Notes: generated by a model from the letters alone, not told the origin. Positions 32,286 through 40,426 are shown, counted from the stretch's first letter. The stretch is 64,000 nt of DNA from Symbiodinium microadriaticum (GCA_001939145.1 LSRX01001103.1:121932-185931); one strand, 5' to 3'. Numbers and translations are program-made.

Positions 32286-34964
32286 TCAGAGATTAGTGTA
32301 CCCAGCTTCAGCAAAGTTTTGTCGTAGTCGTAGTAGCTGCTGAGCACGGATGTGGGGTGGCCAAACATGTCGTTCAATATGAATTTTAGCACACTGAAAA
32401 GCAGCAGTACGATGTCGTTCGGGCCCCGCACTATTTGGTTCTCGAATCTTCCAGAGATCAGGTCGAAGCAACAGCTGCAATCTATGATGATTGAGTTGCA
32501 AATCGAATCCCAGAAACTCCTCGATTGCATCAGAACTAGTGACATGTTCGAGTTCAACAGGATGCTGATAGAAGTTGTTGTGCAAGAAGTGTTGTAATCT
32601 ATAATCACGAAGGATGCGGTCTGAAACAATAACCAATCGGTTGTCCACGTACCTTGTACAAAAGAATAATGGTTTGTAAGCATCAAAGAAGCTTTGGAGG
32701 TGTCGGACGTAGATTTCCTCCTCAATGGAGACGGTGAGACCAGCAAGCATAGGAGAAATTTGGTTGCCAATAGTGGCCCCCCGAGTCTGCCTGAAGACTT
32801 TGTGCATGACAGTGAATACACTAGCTTCGCAGCTTAGTTGACAAATGTCCACAATGTCAGAAAGGTGTATGAGCACAGTACGTTTTGCTGCTCGTCGTGG
32901 TCGACCACGCCAAACTCGAAGCTTGGTGTCTTGTTCTCGAAGGTTGACTGAGAAAGTGATGTCGTCGATGTCTGTTTTCTGTAGCATGCTATACTCGTTA
33001 ACCGCCCACTTAACTGCGTTCAAAATACGAACCACAGGAATAGAAGTGAAGAAACCAACGAGATCTTGATTGAACACCACAGGATGTGCATCGTCTGGAA
33101 GCATCTGAAGAAACTCCGTAAGCTGCTGCAAAATGGACGGAAGTGTGTGTAGACCAAAGGATCGAGGGCAGGTAGCACGCATAATGACATCTAGTGCAAT
33201 TGCTGTGGCCCGAAACAATTTGGCATATAGGAAATGAATGTACGAAATGATGGGTCTGGCACCTTTGAAGTCCTTCTTCTGCTTCAAAAGCAGGTAAGCA
33301 ATAGGTAAGCTTGAGGTTCGAAGGTTGATACCCCATTTGTATCGCTGCAGAAACGATCTGGAACAGGTACTCAAAAGGAATTCTTGCGCTTGTGACGGCT
33401 GCATCGGTAGTCGTTCATATACTTGGGTGTCGCCGAAGGTCTTCTTGTATGTTTGCCACACAAATTGTGGGCAAAAGGCATGTCCATGTGTAATGGCATG
33501 GTCTCTCCCATGTATGAAAAGATCTTGCAATGAGTGCTTGATGAACGCCGCATCCTTGTACTTCAATCGGGTGAAAACTGCATGCTTATGGTAGGACCAT
33601 TCTTGCTGTACAAATGCTTCCCAATCTTGAAAACTGATAGTGAATACATTGTGGTGAAACAACCAACGCTGAACTTTAGGCCATGAGATGTTGAGATAGC
33701 AGTGAAAATTCGGAAACAACTGCGAGTCCATAGAATACTGCAATAATCGACGAAGGCGCTTGGAAAAGCTAAAGAGTGACAAAGGCGAAGCAATATGACC
33801 ATCAATGACCTGAGCTTGCGGGTGTTGTAGTCGAAGCTTTGCACAATTGCATGATGGCGGAGTATCCCAATGCCAATGTTCAACAATAGCGATGTTGTTG
33901 TAAACAATGTCACGTAGAGAGCGATGCTTGCCAGCAACACACTTCTTGTGCGGGAGGTGAAACGGAATCATGTAATCTTTGGAATCAATAATAATGTTGC
34001 TGATCCATTGCTCCACATTGCTCTGAAAAGATTCATGTGCGAGAAGTGGTAGTACTAAAGGCTTGGGGCCTTTGGGGATTGCGCATTGACGAAATGTAAG
34101 AATACGTCTCAACACGGCGCGAACTGCTGTCTGAGGTGGATCGTCAAGAAGATTGCACAGGCGATACAAAGCGTAGATTTGATGATTGTGAAATTCTGCA
34201 CTTCGAAGCCTCTTCTCAGCCTGAAAGGCTTTCATACCCCGATTGGCAATATTCATCAGCAAAAGCCAGTTGTCATAGGGCTCAAGGAGAGTGTTGTCGT
34301 ACAATCTCAAAAGTCCAAGAGTGCGTAGTTTACGACGAACTTTAAGCCAAAGTCTTTTGCCAGGACTGCCATAGCAAGATTTCACAGTAAACGGTTGGGT
34401 GAAACGAGTGGTAGAAGTCGGGTTGAGGCGAACAATCCAGGGTGCATTTAACTGTGGCTTCCACGAATGAATAAGTGAGTACTCAGAGGCTCGGGCCTGA
34501 TGTAGAGTATCAAAGCAATGTACAGGAATAAGAACAGCTTGAAAAAGATCACCATGTGTATGAAAGTAATGCAACATCAATTCGGCATTGCAATAGTCAC
34601 CTCGTTGTAAAAGTCTGTACTTGCGAAGTCGAGCATCCTGTCTGGAATGAGCAGACACAGCAGTAGACCCAATATAAAATCGTCGGCGATGTAAGAGTGC
34701 CCCATGTACATGATTCCATCCTCTCTTTTCAAGCAAAGGCAGCAGGAGAACGTAGACTGTATTGCTCTGCTCGAACAATGTAGAGAATTGCGAAATGTCG
34801 AGACCTTGTAGGTGTGAAAAGCGACGTCTCCAAGTGCGAAGATGTACTGCATGACAACCACTGCTAAAGATAGCTCGAATCAAGATAAAGGCCGTCAACA
34901 CACGTGTAGGCAATCGTAACGCAATAAACTCATTCACATCATGTACAAAATGTAACAATACCAT
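32286..34964 (-). CDS. Retroelement ORF5: GIY-YIG endonuclease / reverse transcriptase
   Basis: An 892-aa protein. Residues about 70-173 are a GIY-YIG nuclease: VYVLL (70-74), FYIGST (96-101), Arg near 108-111, catalytic-type Glu161 and WKPQLN (168-173). The Cys pair seen in canonical Penelope nucleases between GIY and YIG is absent, as in Chlamys. A CxC motif is at 372-374 (SCNCAK). The reverse transcriptase follows: LPIAYLLLKQKKDFKGARPI (fingers, about 553-571), motif A FNQDLVGFF (Asp634), motif B RGATIGNQISPMLAGL (about 733-748) and motif C RYVDNRLVIV (Tyr772-Asn775). Motif C reads YVDN where most RTs have Y-x-D-D. EFLGFDL and a basic C-terminal thumb follow. No frameshift or stop breaks it. 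Predicted function is target-primed reverse transcription. A CTGCAG acceptor-like site lies upstream of the ATG. Confidence 0.93.
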   Translation of the reverse strand: MVLLHFVHDVNEFIALRLPTRVLTAFILIRAIFSSGCHAVHLRTWRRRFSHLQGLDISQFSTLFEQSNTVYVLLLPLLEKRGWNHVHGALLHRRRFYIGSTAVSAHSRQDARLRKYRLLQRGDYCNAELMLHYFHTHGDLFQAVLIPVHCFDTLHQARASEYSLIHSWKPQLNAPWIVRLNPTSTTRFTQPFTVKSCYGSPGKRLWLKVRRKLRTLGLLRLYDNTLLEPYDNWLLLMNIANRGMKAFQAEKRLRSAEFHNHQIYALYRLCNLLDDPPQTAVRAVLRRILTFRQCAIPKGPKPLVLPLLAHESFQSNVEQWISNIIIDSKDYMIPFHLPHKKCVAGKHRSLRDIVYNNIAIVEHWHWDTPPSCNCAKLRLQHPQAQVIDGHIASPLSLFSFSKRLRRLLQYSMDSQLFPNFHCYLNISWPKVQRWLFHHNVFTISFQDWEAFVQQEWSYHKHAVFTRLKYKDAAFIKHSLQDLFIHGRDHAITHGHAFCPQFVWQTYKKTFGDTQVYERLPMQPSQAQEFLLSTCSRSFLQRYKWGINLRTSSLPIAYLLLKQKKDFKGARPIISYIHFLYAKLFRATAIALDVIMRATCPRSFGLHTLPSILQQLTEFLQMLPDDAHPVVFNQDLVGFFTSIPVVRILNAVKWAVNEYSMLQKTDIDDITFSVNLREQDTKLRVWRGRPRRAAKRTVLIHLSDIVDICQLSCEASVFTVMHKVFRQTRGATIGNQISPMLAGLTVSIEEEIYVRHLQSFFDAYKPLFFCTRYVDNRLVIVSDRILRDYRLQHFLHNNFYQHPVELEHVTSSDAIEEFLGFDLQLNHHRLQLLLRPDLWKIREPNSAGPERHRTAAFQCAKIHIERHVWPPHIRAQQLLRLRQNFAEAGYTNL

Positions 34965-35024
34965 AAGACCACCGAGTATAATTCTGGAGTTGTCGCGAAA
35001 TGTCTCATCTGCAGGCTCACCTAG

Positions 35025-36128
35025 TCAGACATCAGCAAGGGCCGTGGCTGCAAGCAATAGTGTGATCATCTCAGGCCCACGAATCTTGGTTGCAACTGTA
35101 ACGGTGCATCCAAGGTGCGACAATTTGTCGCGCAAAAGAGTGACACGATCCTTTGGGATATCTTTGAGAATCTCAGGTGCACGAGCAATGGCTGCTGTGA
35201 GCTCATCATGTTTGGTGGCACCAATCGTCTGTTTCAGACGCTTGACCCACGTGTTGATGCTCTGCTTGGTGTGGCCCAATGTTTGATTGAGCAATACTCT
35301 CTCACCCAAAAGTTCTGGGTTGACCGCGCGCTGCACTAGATCTTCTTTCAGGACAAAAGGCAGAGGAGCTGTTTGCTTCTCTTGCAACCGACGACGTTTA
35401 GGAGCCTGCTGTGATTCTGCACTCTGGCTGTTTCGTGCCTTTTCAGCTTCAAGCTGGGCACGAAGGGAATCAATCTCTTGCTGAGCAGGAGACGAAGACG
35501 AAGACATGTTGGTAGCAAAAGGCTCGACCTGTTCAATCAGAAACTTAGCAAGTGCTTGAGCCTGATGGACTTTGATCTCTTCAACTGATGGGTGAGACTT
35601 CGTGGGTTCAGCAATGCTTTGATTCTTACAGAAATGGTTGGCAAGATCGTCAAGGTCCCACTTCTTTTCTCGAACCAGCGAAAGAACAGCTTGCAAAAAC
35701 ACGGCTTCATTGACCTTCCTACAGACGATCATGCTCATGTAACTTCCGTGAGAAAGAGCACGAAGATGCTGGTTATCCCAGCCACGCCAGATTAAATCGA
35801 CGAGCTTGACCTGTTCCATGTTCTGACCAGCCAAACCATACTTAGAACTCCAGGCTGTCGGTGCAATCTTGCGAAGCATCGTTTTGCCGTAGATCTCACG
35901 ACTGTCCAAATGGCTTTTGGTTTGCACGAAGTTGGCGGGCAAGCCGTGTGTTGTTTTGAAGCCTGTAGGACTGTTCCAATCCGGGTACTTGGCATCGGAG
36001 GTCTTGGTATCCTGGTGGCTTTTGGAGGACTTAGTCGGGGTCCAAGTGTTGTTCCAATGTCGATCTTGATTACTGCCGGAGGTCGTCCAATCTGCTTCCC
36101 ACGATGGCCACCATGAGGAGTAAGCCAT
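35025..36128 (-). CDS. Retroelement ORF4, coiled-coil protein with NLS
   Basis: A 367-aa protein starting at the Met at 36128 (MAYSSWWPSW), 18 bases downstream of a GTTTCAC motif. The frame is open to 36155, but the extension is short. The N-terminal 60 residues are Trp/Ser/Thr/Asp-rich and probably disordered. Residues about 90-190 are a compact helical domain. Then come a Ser run and a coiled coil (AQQEIDSLRAQLEAEKARNS) followed by a nuclear localisation-type PKRRRLQEK. The C-terminal about 95 residues form a second folded domain (INTWVKRLKQTIGATKHDEL and onward). I do not recognise either domain. A gag-like or ORF1p-like RNA-binding role is inferred from position and coiled coil only. Confidence 0.75.
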   Translation of the reverse strand: MAYSSWWPSWEADWTTSGSNQDRHWNNTWTPTKSSKSHQDTKTSDAKYPDWNSPTGFKTTHGLPANFVQTKSHLDSREIYGKTMLRKIAPTAWSSKYGLAGQNMEQVKLVDLIWRGWDNQHLRALSHGSYMSMIVCRKVNEAVFLQAVLSLVREKKWDLDDLANHFCKNQSIAEPTKSHPSVEEIKVHQAQALAKFLIEQVEPFATNMSSSSSPAQQEIDSLRAQLEAEKARNSQSAESQQAPKRRRLQEKQTAPLPFVLKEDLVQRAVNPELLGERVLLNQTLGHTKQSINTWVKRLKQTIGATKHDELTAAIARAPEILKDIPKDRVTLLRDKLSHLGCTVTVATKIRGPEMITLLLAATALADV

Positions 36129-36287
36129 GATGATGAGAGTGAAACGGATGCACAAGAAGATAGCTGATGAAAAAGCTGCTCAGGAAACAGATGACAGTAT
36201 GGTTGCAACTCAAAACAGAACGGCACTGCGAACCAGAACGAGAGATGCACTTGTTTTGTCAAAAAATCGCAGTCAGGTCTCGAAGGT

Positions 36288-36917
36288 CTAATGATTTACC
36301 AATCGAGGTGGGACAACTGGCCTGCCTCGCATCATCGAAAGCATAGCAGAACAAATAGTTAAACGTTCCATTCCAGAAGATTTTTGCCAATTGAAAAAGC
36401 AACCATGCTGATGACAGAGGTTCGGGGCTTTGTTGGTGTTAACAGCAGGCTTTGTACAAGCTTTTGCAGTGGGTTTCACCCACATTCTGGAAACACTTGC
36501 ATAGCAGACTACTCTTGGCAAATCAACATGTACACACTGCAGAATAGAGGTCCAGTTGTGCTGGGTCACAATGGTTCGGATGACAAAGGGGCCAAACGGA
36601 AAACCCATCTGTTGTGCCCAATAACGAACTCTGTTCTCATAGAGTTCAGGTCCAAATCTTTGAAGTAGTCGATGTGCATCTGAGCCTGAAACTCTATCGG
36701 TGATGCCGATCTCGAGTCGAATGCATACCACAAAGCTGGTTATTCTCGTGAAAACATCCAGAGGAAGTCGCTCCATGATTGTGCACTGTGTTATGGCTAC
36801 GATACTGAACTGTAAGCGCTGCAGGTGACAACCTAAGAAAGCATACACAGAGAGATCATACGCAGAAAACTCAACTGTATCAAAGCTGACATCGAATCTT
36901 TCTGCAGAGAGCGGCAA
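36288..36917 (-). CDS. Retroelement ORF3, F-box-like N-terminus
   Basis: The frame is 209 aa from 36917, or 163 aa from the Met at 36776. The shorter start begins MERLPLDVFTRITSFV, which matches the LP.ev...I.sfl pattern of F-boxes, the motif that docks to Skp1 in SCF ubiquitin ligases. The rest contains a helical section (DAHRLLQRFGPELYENRVRY) and a Cys/Trp/His-bearing tail. CAG sites precede the 36776 Met. No homology beyond the F-box-like stretch is visible, and a 16-residue match can arise by chance. If real, it would suggest interaction with host protein turnover. Confidence 0.6.
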   Translation of the reverse strand: MPLSAERFDVSFDTVEFSAYDLSVYAFLGCHLQRLQFSIVAITQCTIMERLPLDVFTRITSFVVCIRLEIGITDRVSGSDAHRLLQRFGPELYENRVRYWAQQMGFPFGPFVIRTIVTQHNWTSILQCVHVDLPRVVCYASVSRMWVKPTAKACTKPAVNTNKAPNLCHQHGCFFNWQKSSGMERLTICSAMLSMMRGRPVVPPRLVNH

Positions 36918-36952
36918 TCGAAGGAATGTTCATACTATACCAATGTGTCTCT

Positions 36953-37501
36953 TCAAGACAATGTTTCAGCTGACGAAGATCTGCTACGAGAACGGCTTCT
37001 GTCTCGGTGTCGGGGGTTGCTAGATGGAAGGACATCAGGAATCGTAGCAGTAGTAGAAGCCTTTGCACAAAACGCTTTGACAGAAGAGCTACTAGAGCTA
37101 GGCTCAGGATTGGCTTCAGGAGCAGGTGTTGATGGTGGTGGCAGTGGCGGAGGTGGAACGATGTAGTTCACAACGTTGGGGCGCCACGTGACACTGGAAC
37201 TCGGAGGTCTGTAGGGAGCAACTGCTGTAGTAGTCTTCAAAAGAGCTGGGCGCTGCTTCGGCATCGGCTTGCTTAGAACTGTAGGAATTCCGGATGCATG
37301 TCCTGATGCTGCACGAGTGTGATTCTCAGCGATCTCTGTGACTCTGTTCTGCAACAAGTCGAGGAAATATCCGCGCACATGCTGGTTGGTCAAGGCATAG
37401 TACAAGATGTTGGTTTGTCTTTCAGACAAGGACCGAAGGATATCACTGAGCTCATCAGGCAGGTGAGCACCTCGTTCATGATCACGACTGCTGCCAGCCA
37501 T
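36953..37501 (-). CDS. Retroelement ORF2, proline- and SR-rich small protein
   Basis: A 183-aa protein from the Met at 37501 (MAGSSRDHERG), immediately after TTTCAGC; an upstream in-frame Met at 37567 gives a poor leader. Residues about 15-70 are a helical domain (LPDELSDILRSLSERQTNIL and onward). Then comes a Pro-rich linker (PPPPLPPPSTP), a Ser run and a C-terminal RDRSRSRSRSSS tail typical of SR proteins. An RNA-binding or splicing-related role is inferred. Composition is similar to the first half of ORF1, which carries its own SR stretch. Confidence 0.75.
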   Translation of the reverse strand: MAGSSRDHERGAHLPDELSDILRSLSERQTNILYYALTNQHVRGYFLDLLQNRVTEIAENHTRAASGHASGIPTVLSKPMPKQRPALLKTTTAVAPYRPPSSSVTWRPNVVNYIVPPPPLPPPSTPAPEANPEPSSSSSSVKAFCAKASTTATIPDVLPSSNPRHRDRSRSRSRSSSAETLS

Positions 37502-37650
37502 GCTGAAATTATTGATATTGGAGCAAATGATTTGATGCTGAACTACAGATGCACATAAGCAAAGCATGCATGTTCACTCTGCAACATCGCACAACTGCAA
37601 CTGTACAATGCACTCACGAAAGAGAAGGAAGTCTTTTTCATGCATCAGGA

Positions 37651-39594
37651 TTATTGCGAGGGGTCAACACTGTTGCTATCCAAAAGAACATTCGTAGCGG
37701 GATTAGCATTCAGCATTTCAGACCAAGCCGGGCCCCATTGTTCATCATCAGGTTCACGAACAGGTGAAAGCAGGTAGAATCTGGAGACCCGAGCACTGGA
37801 TTCGCGAATGGCCCAACGTTTGTCTTTGCTGGGAGACTTAATCAGTTCATGATCACGAAGGTTCTGCACTTCCAGAAAAGTCGATGCTGAGGGTGACTTC
37901 ACGTGCAGTGTGTTCATGACTCCAGATACAATAACGCCGCACTGATTCTTGGAATGAAGAGCAAGCTTAGATGTGAGACCAGCTGCAATGTTGTCTTGAT
38001 CTCCCTCGAATGCTGCTCGACCGAAGAATCCAAAAGGCGACTCTGAAGGTTTCATGCCGACCGTCTCATTGCAAGTGCGAAAAACTCTGCCACTCTTGAA
38101 GATACCCAGTAAGGAGGCTTCACTGCATCCGTGCCACCATCGGTATGCTGCATGCCCTGTGGCGAGTGCTGTTCGCGCTGGGCCCGGAAACTTATCAGAA
38201 TCAATCTGCCACATAATGACGTTGTTATGAAGCCAAACTTTGCCAGGAATGGTGAAAACCCTCCCATACGGCAGCTTCACAGTCACAATAGCTTGACAGA
38301 AACTGACAAGAACAGATGGCTGAATGTCCCACGAAAACACATCTGTAGATGGCGGGCGCTGAACAAGCTGCAAAAAGTATCGTAAACATCTGGTGAACTC
38401 ATCACGAGGAACCCTTGCCCACAGTTGACTTTCAGCTGCAAGAAATGCAAGACGACCAGAATAAAACTTGAATGACTGAAAGTCAGGCAACGTCCAAAAG
38501 TCGGAGAGTTCGCTGTTGGCTGAATCCTGTTGTATGGACAAATTCATTGTCGCTTCAGTTAAGCGAGCCTGCCTGATAGCTAAAGCGGCTTGCATGCTTT
38601 GTGGGTCGCAAGCGGCTATTGGTCCTGAACTTTGTGCAGCAATGACCTGGGTGAGGTCTGTCGAACTGAGGGCTGCTGTAGTGTCTGCTGGTGGAGGTGG
38701 AAGTGGTGCAGGTGGTGAAACGGTGGAGGTGCAAGGAACAGGTGGTGGTAGTGAAGGTGAAGGTGGAGGTGGAGGTGGTGGTGGTGGAATGGCCGGTGAA
38801 GCTTTGGGTGGTAGTACAGGGTGTGCAGGCTTTGTTGTCTTCGTATCAACTGACTGAAAATGCAATGATGGTGGTGGAGGTGGAAAGGGTGGTGGTGGAG
38901 CAGGAGCAGGTGGAAGTGAAGGTGGTGCAGGTGGAGGTGGAGTGAAGTGAGCAGGTGGAGGTGGAGCAGGTGGAGGTGGAGCAGTGGGAGCGGCAAAGTT
39001 GCCAGGTGGAGGTGGAGTGGGAGTGTTAGCAATGGTGGGCTGGAAGAATGGTGATGATTGCGGTGGTACAAACTGAGGCTTCGGGTGAAACGGTGACGCT
39101 GCTGCAGGCACTACTGCTGGCACAGACTGATGGCTTTCTCCAGATTGCGGCACATGAATCGATGGAAACATCGGATTCTCAGGATAAGTATTGGTAATCG
39201 AAGAAACATGTGTAATACTCTGACTGCTCGAAGAAGACCTTCTAGAAGTACGGGATCCTCTGTAAGTACGTCGGCGACTGCGGCTGCGATTTCGCTGTTC
39301 CGGCTGACGATCGCTTGCAAGACTGGGCTTGTGAGCACTCCTCTCAGATCGGTGTTCTGCAGTACGGTCGAAGCTCATACCCACATGTGGTGCTTGGCTT
39401 GGTCGAACTGATCGTGAAAACCGAGGAGCTGATACTTGTAGAGGCTCTGATTCTTGCAAATATGTAGACTGCATCATTGATGTCGAAGGAACTGATTCGA
39501 TGCCAGTGTCCGGGTTTCCCGGCAGTGGCGTTGTTCTCGATGTTGGTCGAGCTCCGGATTTTGGGTCCGGAAAGTGAAAATGATAATGTGCCAT
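37651..39594 (-). CDS. Retroelement ORF1, SR and polyproline protein with ART-like C-terminus
   Basis: A 647-aa protein starting MAHYHFHFPD at 39594, just after TTTGTTGCAG. Residues about 98-125 are SR-rich (RNRSRSRRRT). About 193-303 are formin-like polyproline runs. About 330-460 are a helical and strand domain. The C-terminal about 170 residues contain YRWWHGCSEASLLGIFKSGR (484-503), then GFFGRAAFEG and an Arg/Ser-rich strand region. HG(C/T)S...L..I...G is the start pattern of PARP/ART-type ADP-ribosyltransferase folds, so such a domain is possible, but the full catalytic triad was not established. It is the first ORF after the leader, in the gag/ORF1 position. No known retroelement ORF1 that I recall has this combination. 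Confidence 0.75.
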   Translation of the reverse strand: MAHYHFHFPDPKSGARPTSRTTPLPGNPDTGIESVPSTSMMQSTYLQESEPLQVSAPRFSRSVRPSQAPHVGMSFDRTAEHRSERSAHKPSLASDRQPEQRNRSRSRRRTYRGSRTSRRSSSSSQSITHVSSITNTYPENPMFPSIHVPQSGESHQSVPAVVPAAASPFHPKPQFVPPQSSPFFQPTIANTPTPPPPGNFAAPTAPPPPAPPPPAHFTPPPPAPPSLPPAPAPPPPFPPPPPSLHFQSVDTKTTKPAHPVLPPKASPAIPPPPPPPPPSPSLPPPVPCTSTVSPPAPLPPPPADTTAALSSTDLTQVIAAQSSGPIAACDPQSMQAALAIRQARLTEATMNLSIQQDSANSELSDFWTLPDFQSFKFYSGRLAFLAAESQLWARVPRDEFTRCLRYFLQLVQRPPSTDVFSWDIQPSVLVSFCQAIVTVKLPYGRVFTIPGKVWLHNNVIMWQIDSDKFPGPARTALATGHAAYRWWHGCSEASLLGIFKSGRVFRTCNETVGMKPSESPFGFFGRAAFEGDQDNIAAGLTSKLALHSKNQCGVIVSGVMNTLHVKSPSASTFLEVQNLRDHELIKSPSKDKRWAIRESSARVSRFYLLSPVREPDDEQWGPAWSEMLNANPATNVLLDSNSVDPSQ

Positions 39595-40097
39595 GGCTTC
39601 ACTGCAACAAACAGATATTGTGGAACAAGAAATGTTACATGATAGAATGATGATGAAAGCTACGTCTGAGCTCCAAAGTCAAGGGTCTTTCATGGAGCTA
39701 TCCTGCCAGGGTATGGAAGCCAGAGAGCTTCAGCATTCAGAGTCGTCATGGGTGAAACTCAGTCTTGGCTATTGTTTACTTTAGACACTAGTGCAACAAA
39801 CAAGAGGATGAAACAAGTATGCTGTAAGGTCTGAGTGATGATGGACTACCTTCTGGCTCCTTTGTCAGGGGTCTTTCATGGAGCATCATTCCAGGTCTGC
39901 TTTGTCAAGAGATGAGCCATGGGGTATAGGAGATACCAATGGTCCATTGTCTTCAAGGGCCTGATCGTGGGGATCTTCGGAACCTGAAGGCTCATAAGTT
40001 AGGAACGAACAGATGTATTCAAGGTGTTCCAGATATTTCAAGGGTTCCCCCGCCGACCGGGAGTCCGACAGCGCTTTGGCAGAATTACTGTCGGGAA
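39595..40097 (-). other. Retroelement 5' leader
   Basis: About 500 bases between the 5' repeat and ORF1. It holds two copies of a 40-base imperfect repeat (39671-39710 and 39857-39895, sharing GGGTCTTTCATGGAGC), one GTTTCACCC motif (minus strand, near 39755), a hairpin near 40063-40095 (CCGACAG with CTGTCGG) and an acceptor-like TTTGTTGCAG next to the ORF1 start. It could contain promoter or packaging signals. Confidence 0.6.
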
Positions 40098-40381
40098 ACA
40101 CACTTGCTGACCAGTCATCCTTACTTAGATGGATGCTGTTTGTGCTAGATTCTTACCTCTTCTTCTCATTGCTTGTCACTTCCATGTCCATCTAGATTTG
40201 GTTACTCCAGTGCCACAGGGGGCCCACTGGCTAATCCGAAAGCAGGTACGTCTGGCTGATCAGGCCAGATATCACCATGCACTGACAGTGTCTTCGTTGG
40301 GCAATGACTGTCAGGCATGCACTGCCCCCCTGCTTTTCGTGACTAATAGCATCAGGTCCTAAATCCTTCGAAACAGGAGTT

Positions 40382-40397
<16 letters not shown>
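40098..40397 (-). repeat. Right (5') direct terminal repeat / pseudo-LTR
   Basis: Partner of 30829-31123. The 150 bases before the core are identical and the 70 after it differ by one base. It runs directly into a CA microsatellite. In the coding sense it is the 5' copy and would contain the start of the transcript. Confidence 0.93.
40250..40327 (-). other. Structured variable core of the right repeat
   Basis: Pairing segments in plus-strand coordinates: 40251-40256 with 40264-40269 (loop TGATCAG); 40276-40280 plus 40282-40289 with 40307-40314 plus 40315-40319 (13 bp, one bulged base); 40299-40306 with 40320-40327 (8 bp). In the last helix 40304/40322 is A-C on the plus strand but a G-U wobble in minus-strand RNA, the coding sense. 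The topology matches the left core although paired bases are different. Confidence 0.8.

Positions 40398-40423
<26 letters not shown>
40383..40423. repeat. (CA)n microsatellite at the right end of the retroelement
   Basis: About twenty CA units between the 5' repeat and a decayed repeat fragment. Confidence 0.95.

Positions 40424-40426
<3 letters not shown>

Larger units (their letters stand above)
30829..40397 (-). mobile_element. Multi-ORF Penelope-like retroelement with N-terminal GIY-YIG nuclease
   Basis: A compact block of seven intronless ORFs, all on the minus strand, bounded by direct repeats at 30829-31123 and 40098-40397. The central ORF has GIY-YIG nuclease, CxC motif and reverse transcriptase in that order. 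This is the permuted layout of the Chlamys/Naiad clade of Penelope-like elements, which are known for pseudo-LTRs and for inserting at microsatellites; both features are seen here. Gene order in the coding sense is: leader; proline-rich/ART-like ORF; SR/Pro ORF; F-box-like ORF; coiled-coil/NLS ORF; endonuclease-RT ORF; coiled-coil ORF; Ub-like ORF. Known Penelope-like elements usually carry one, sometimes two, ORFs, so the polycistron is unusual. All ORFs are intact and the repeats outside the core differ by one base, suggesting a young, possibly active copy. Confidence 0.85.

Noticed and set aside
38516-38945. Val/Glu- and Gly-rich plus-strand frames inside the retroelement
   Set aside because: They are the complement of the polyproline coding region of ORF1.
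30829-40397. LTR retrotransposon or tyrosine-recombinase element
   Set aside because: No integrase, protease, RNase H or tyrosine recombinase is present; the nuclease is GIY-YIG and the RT is of Penelope type.
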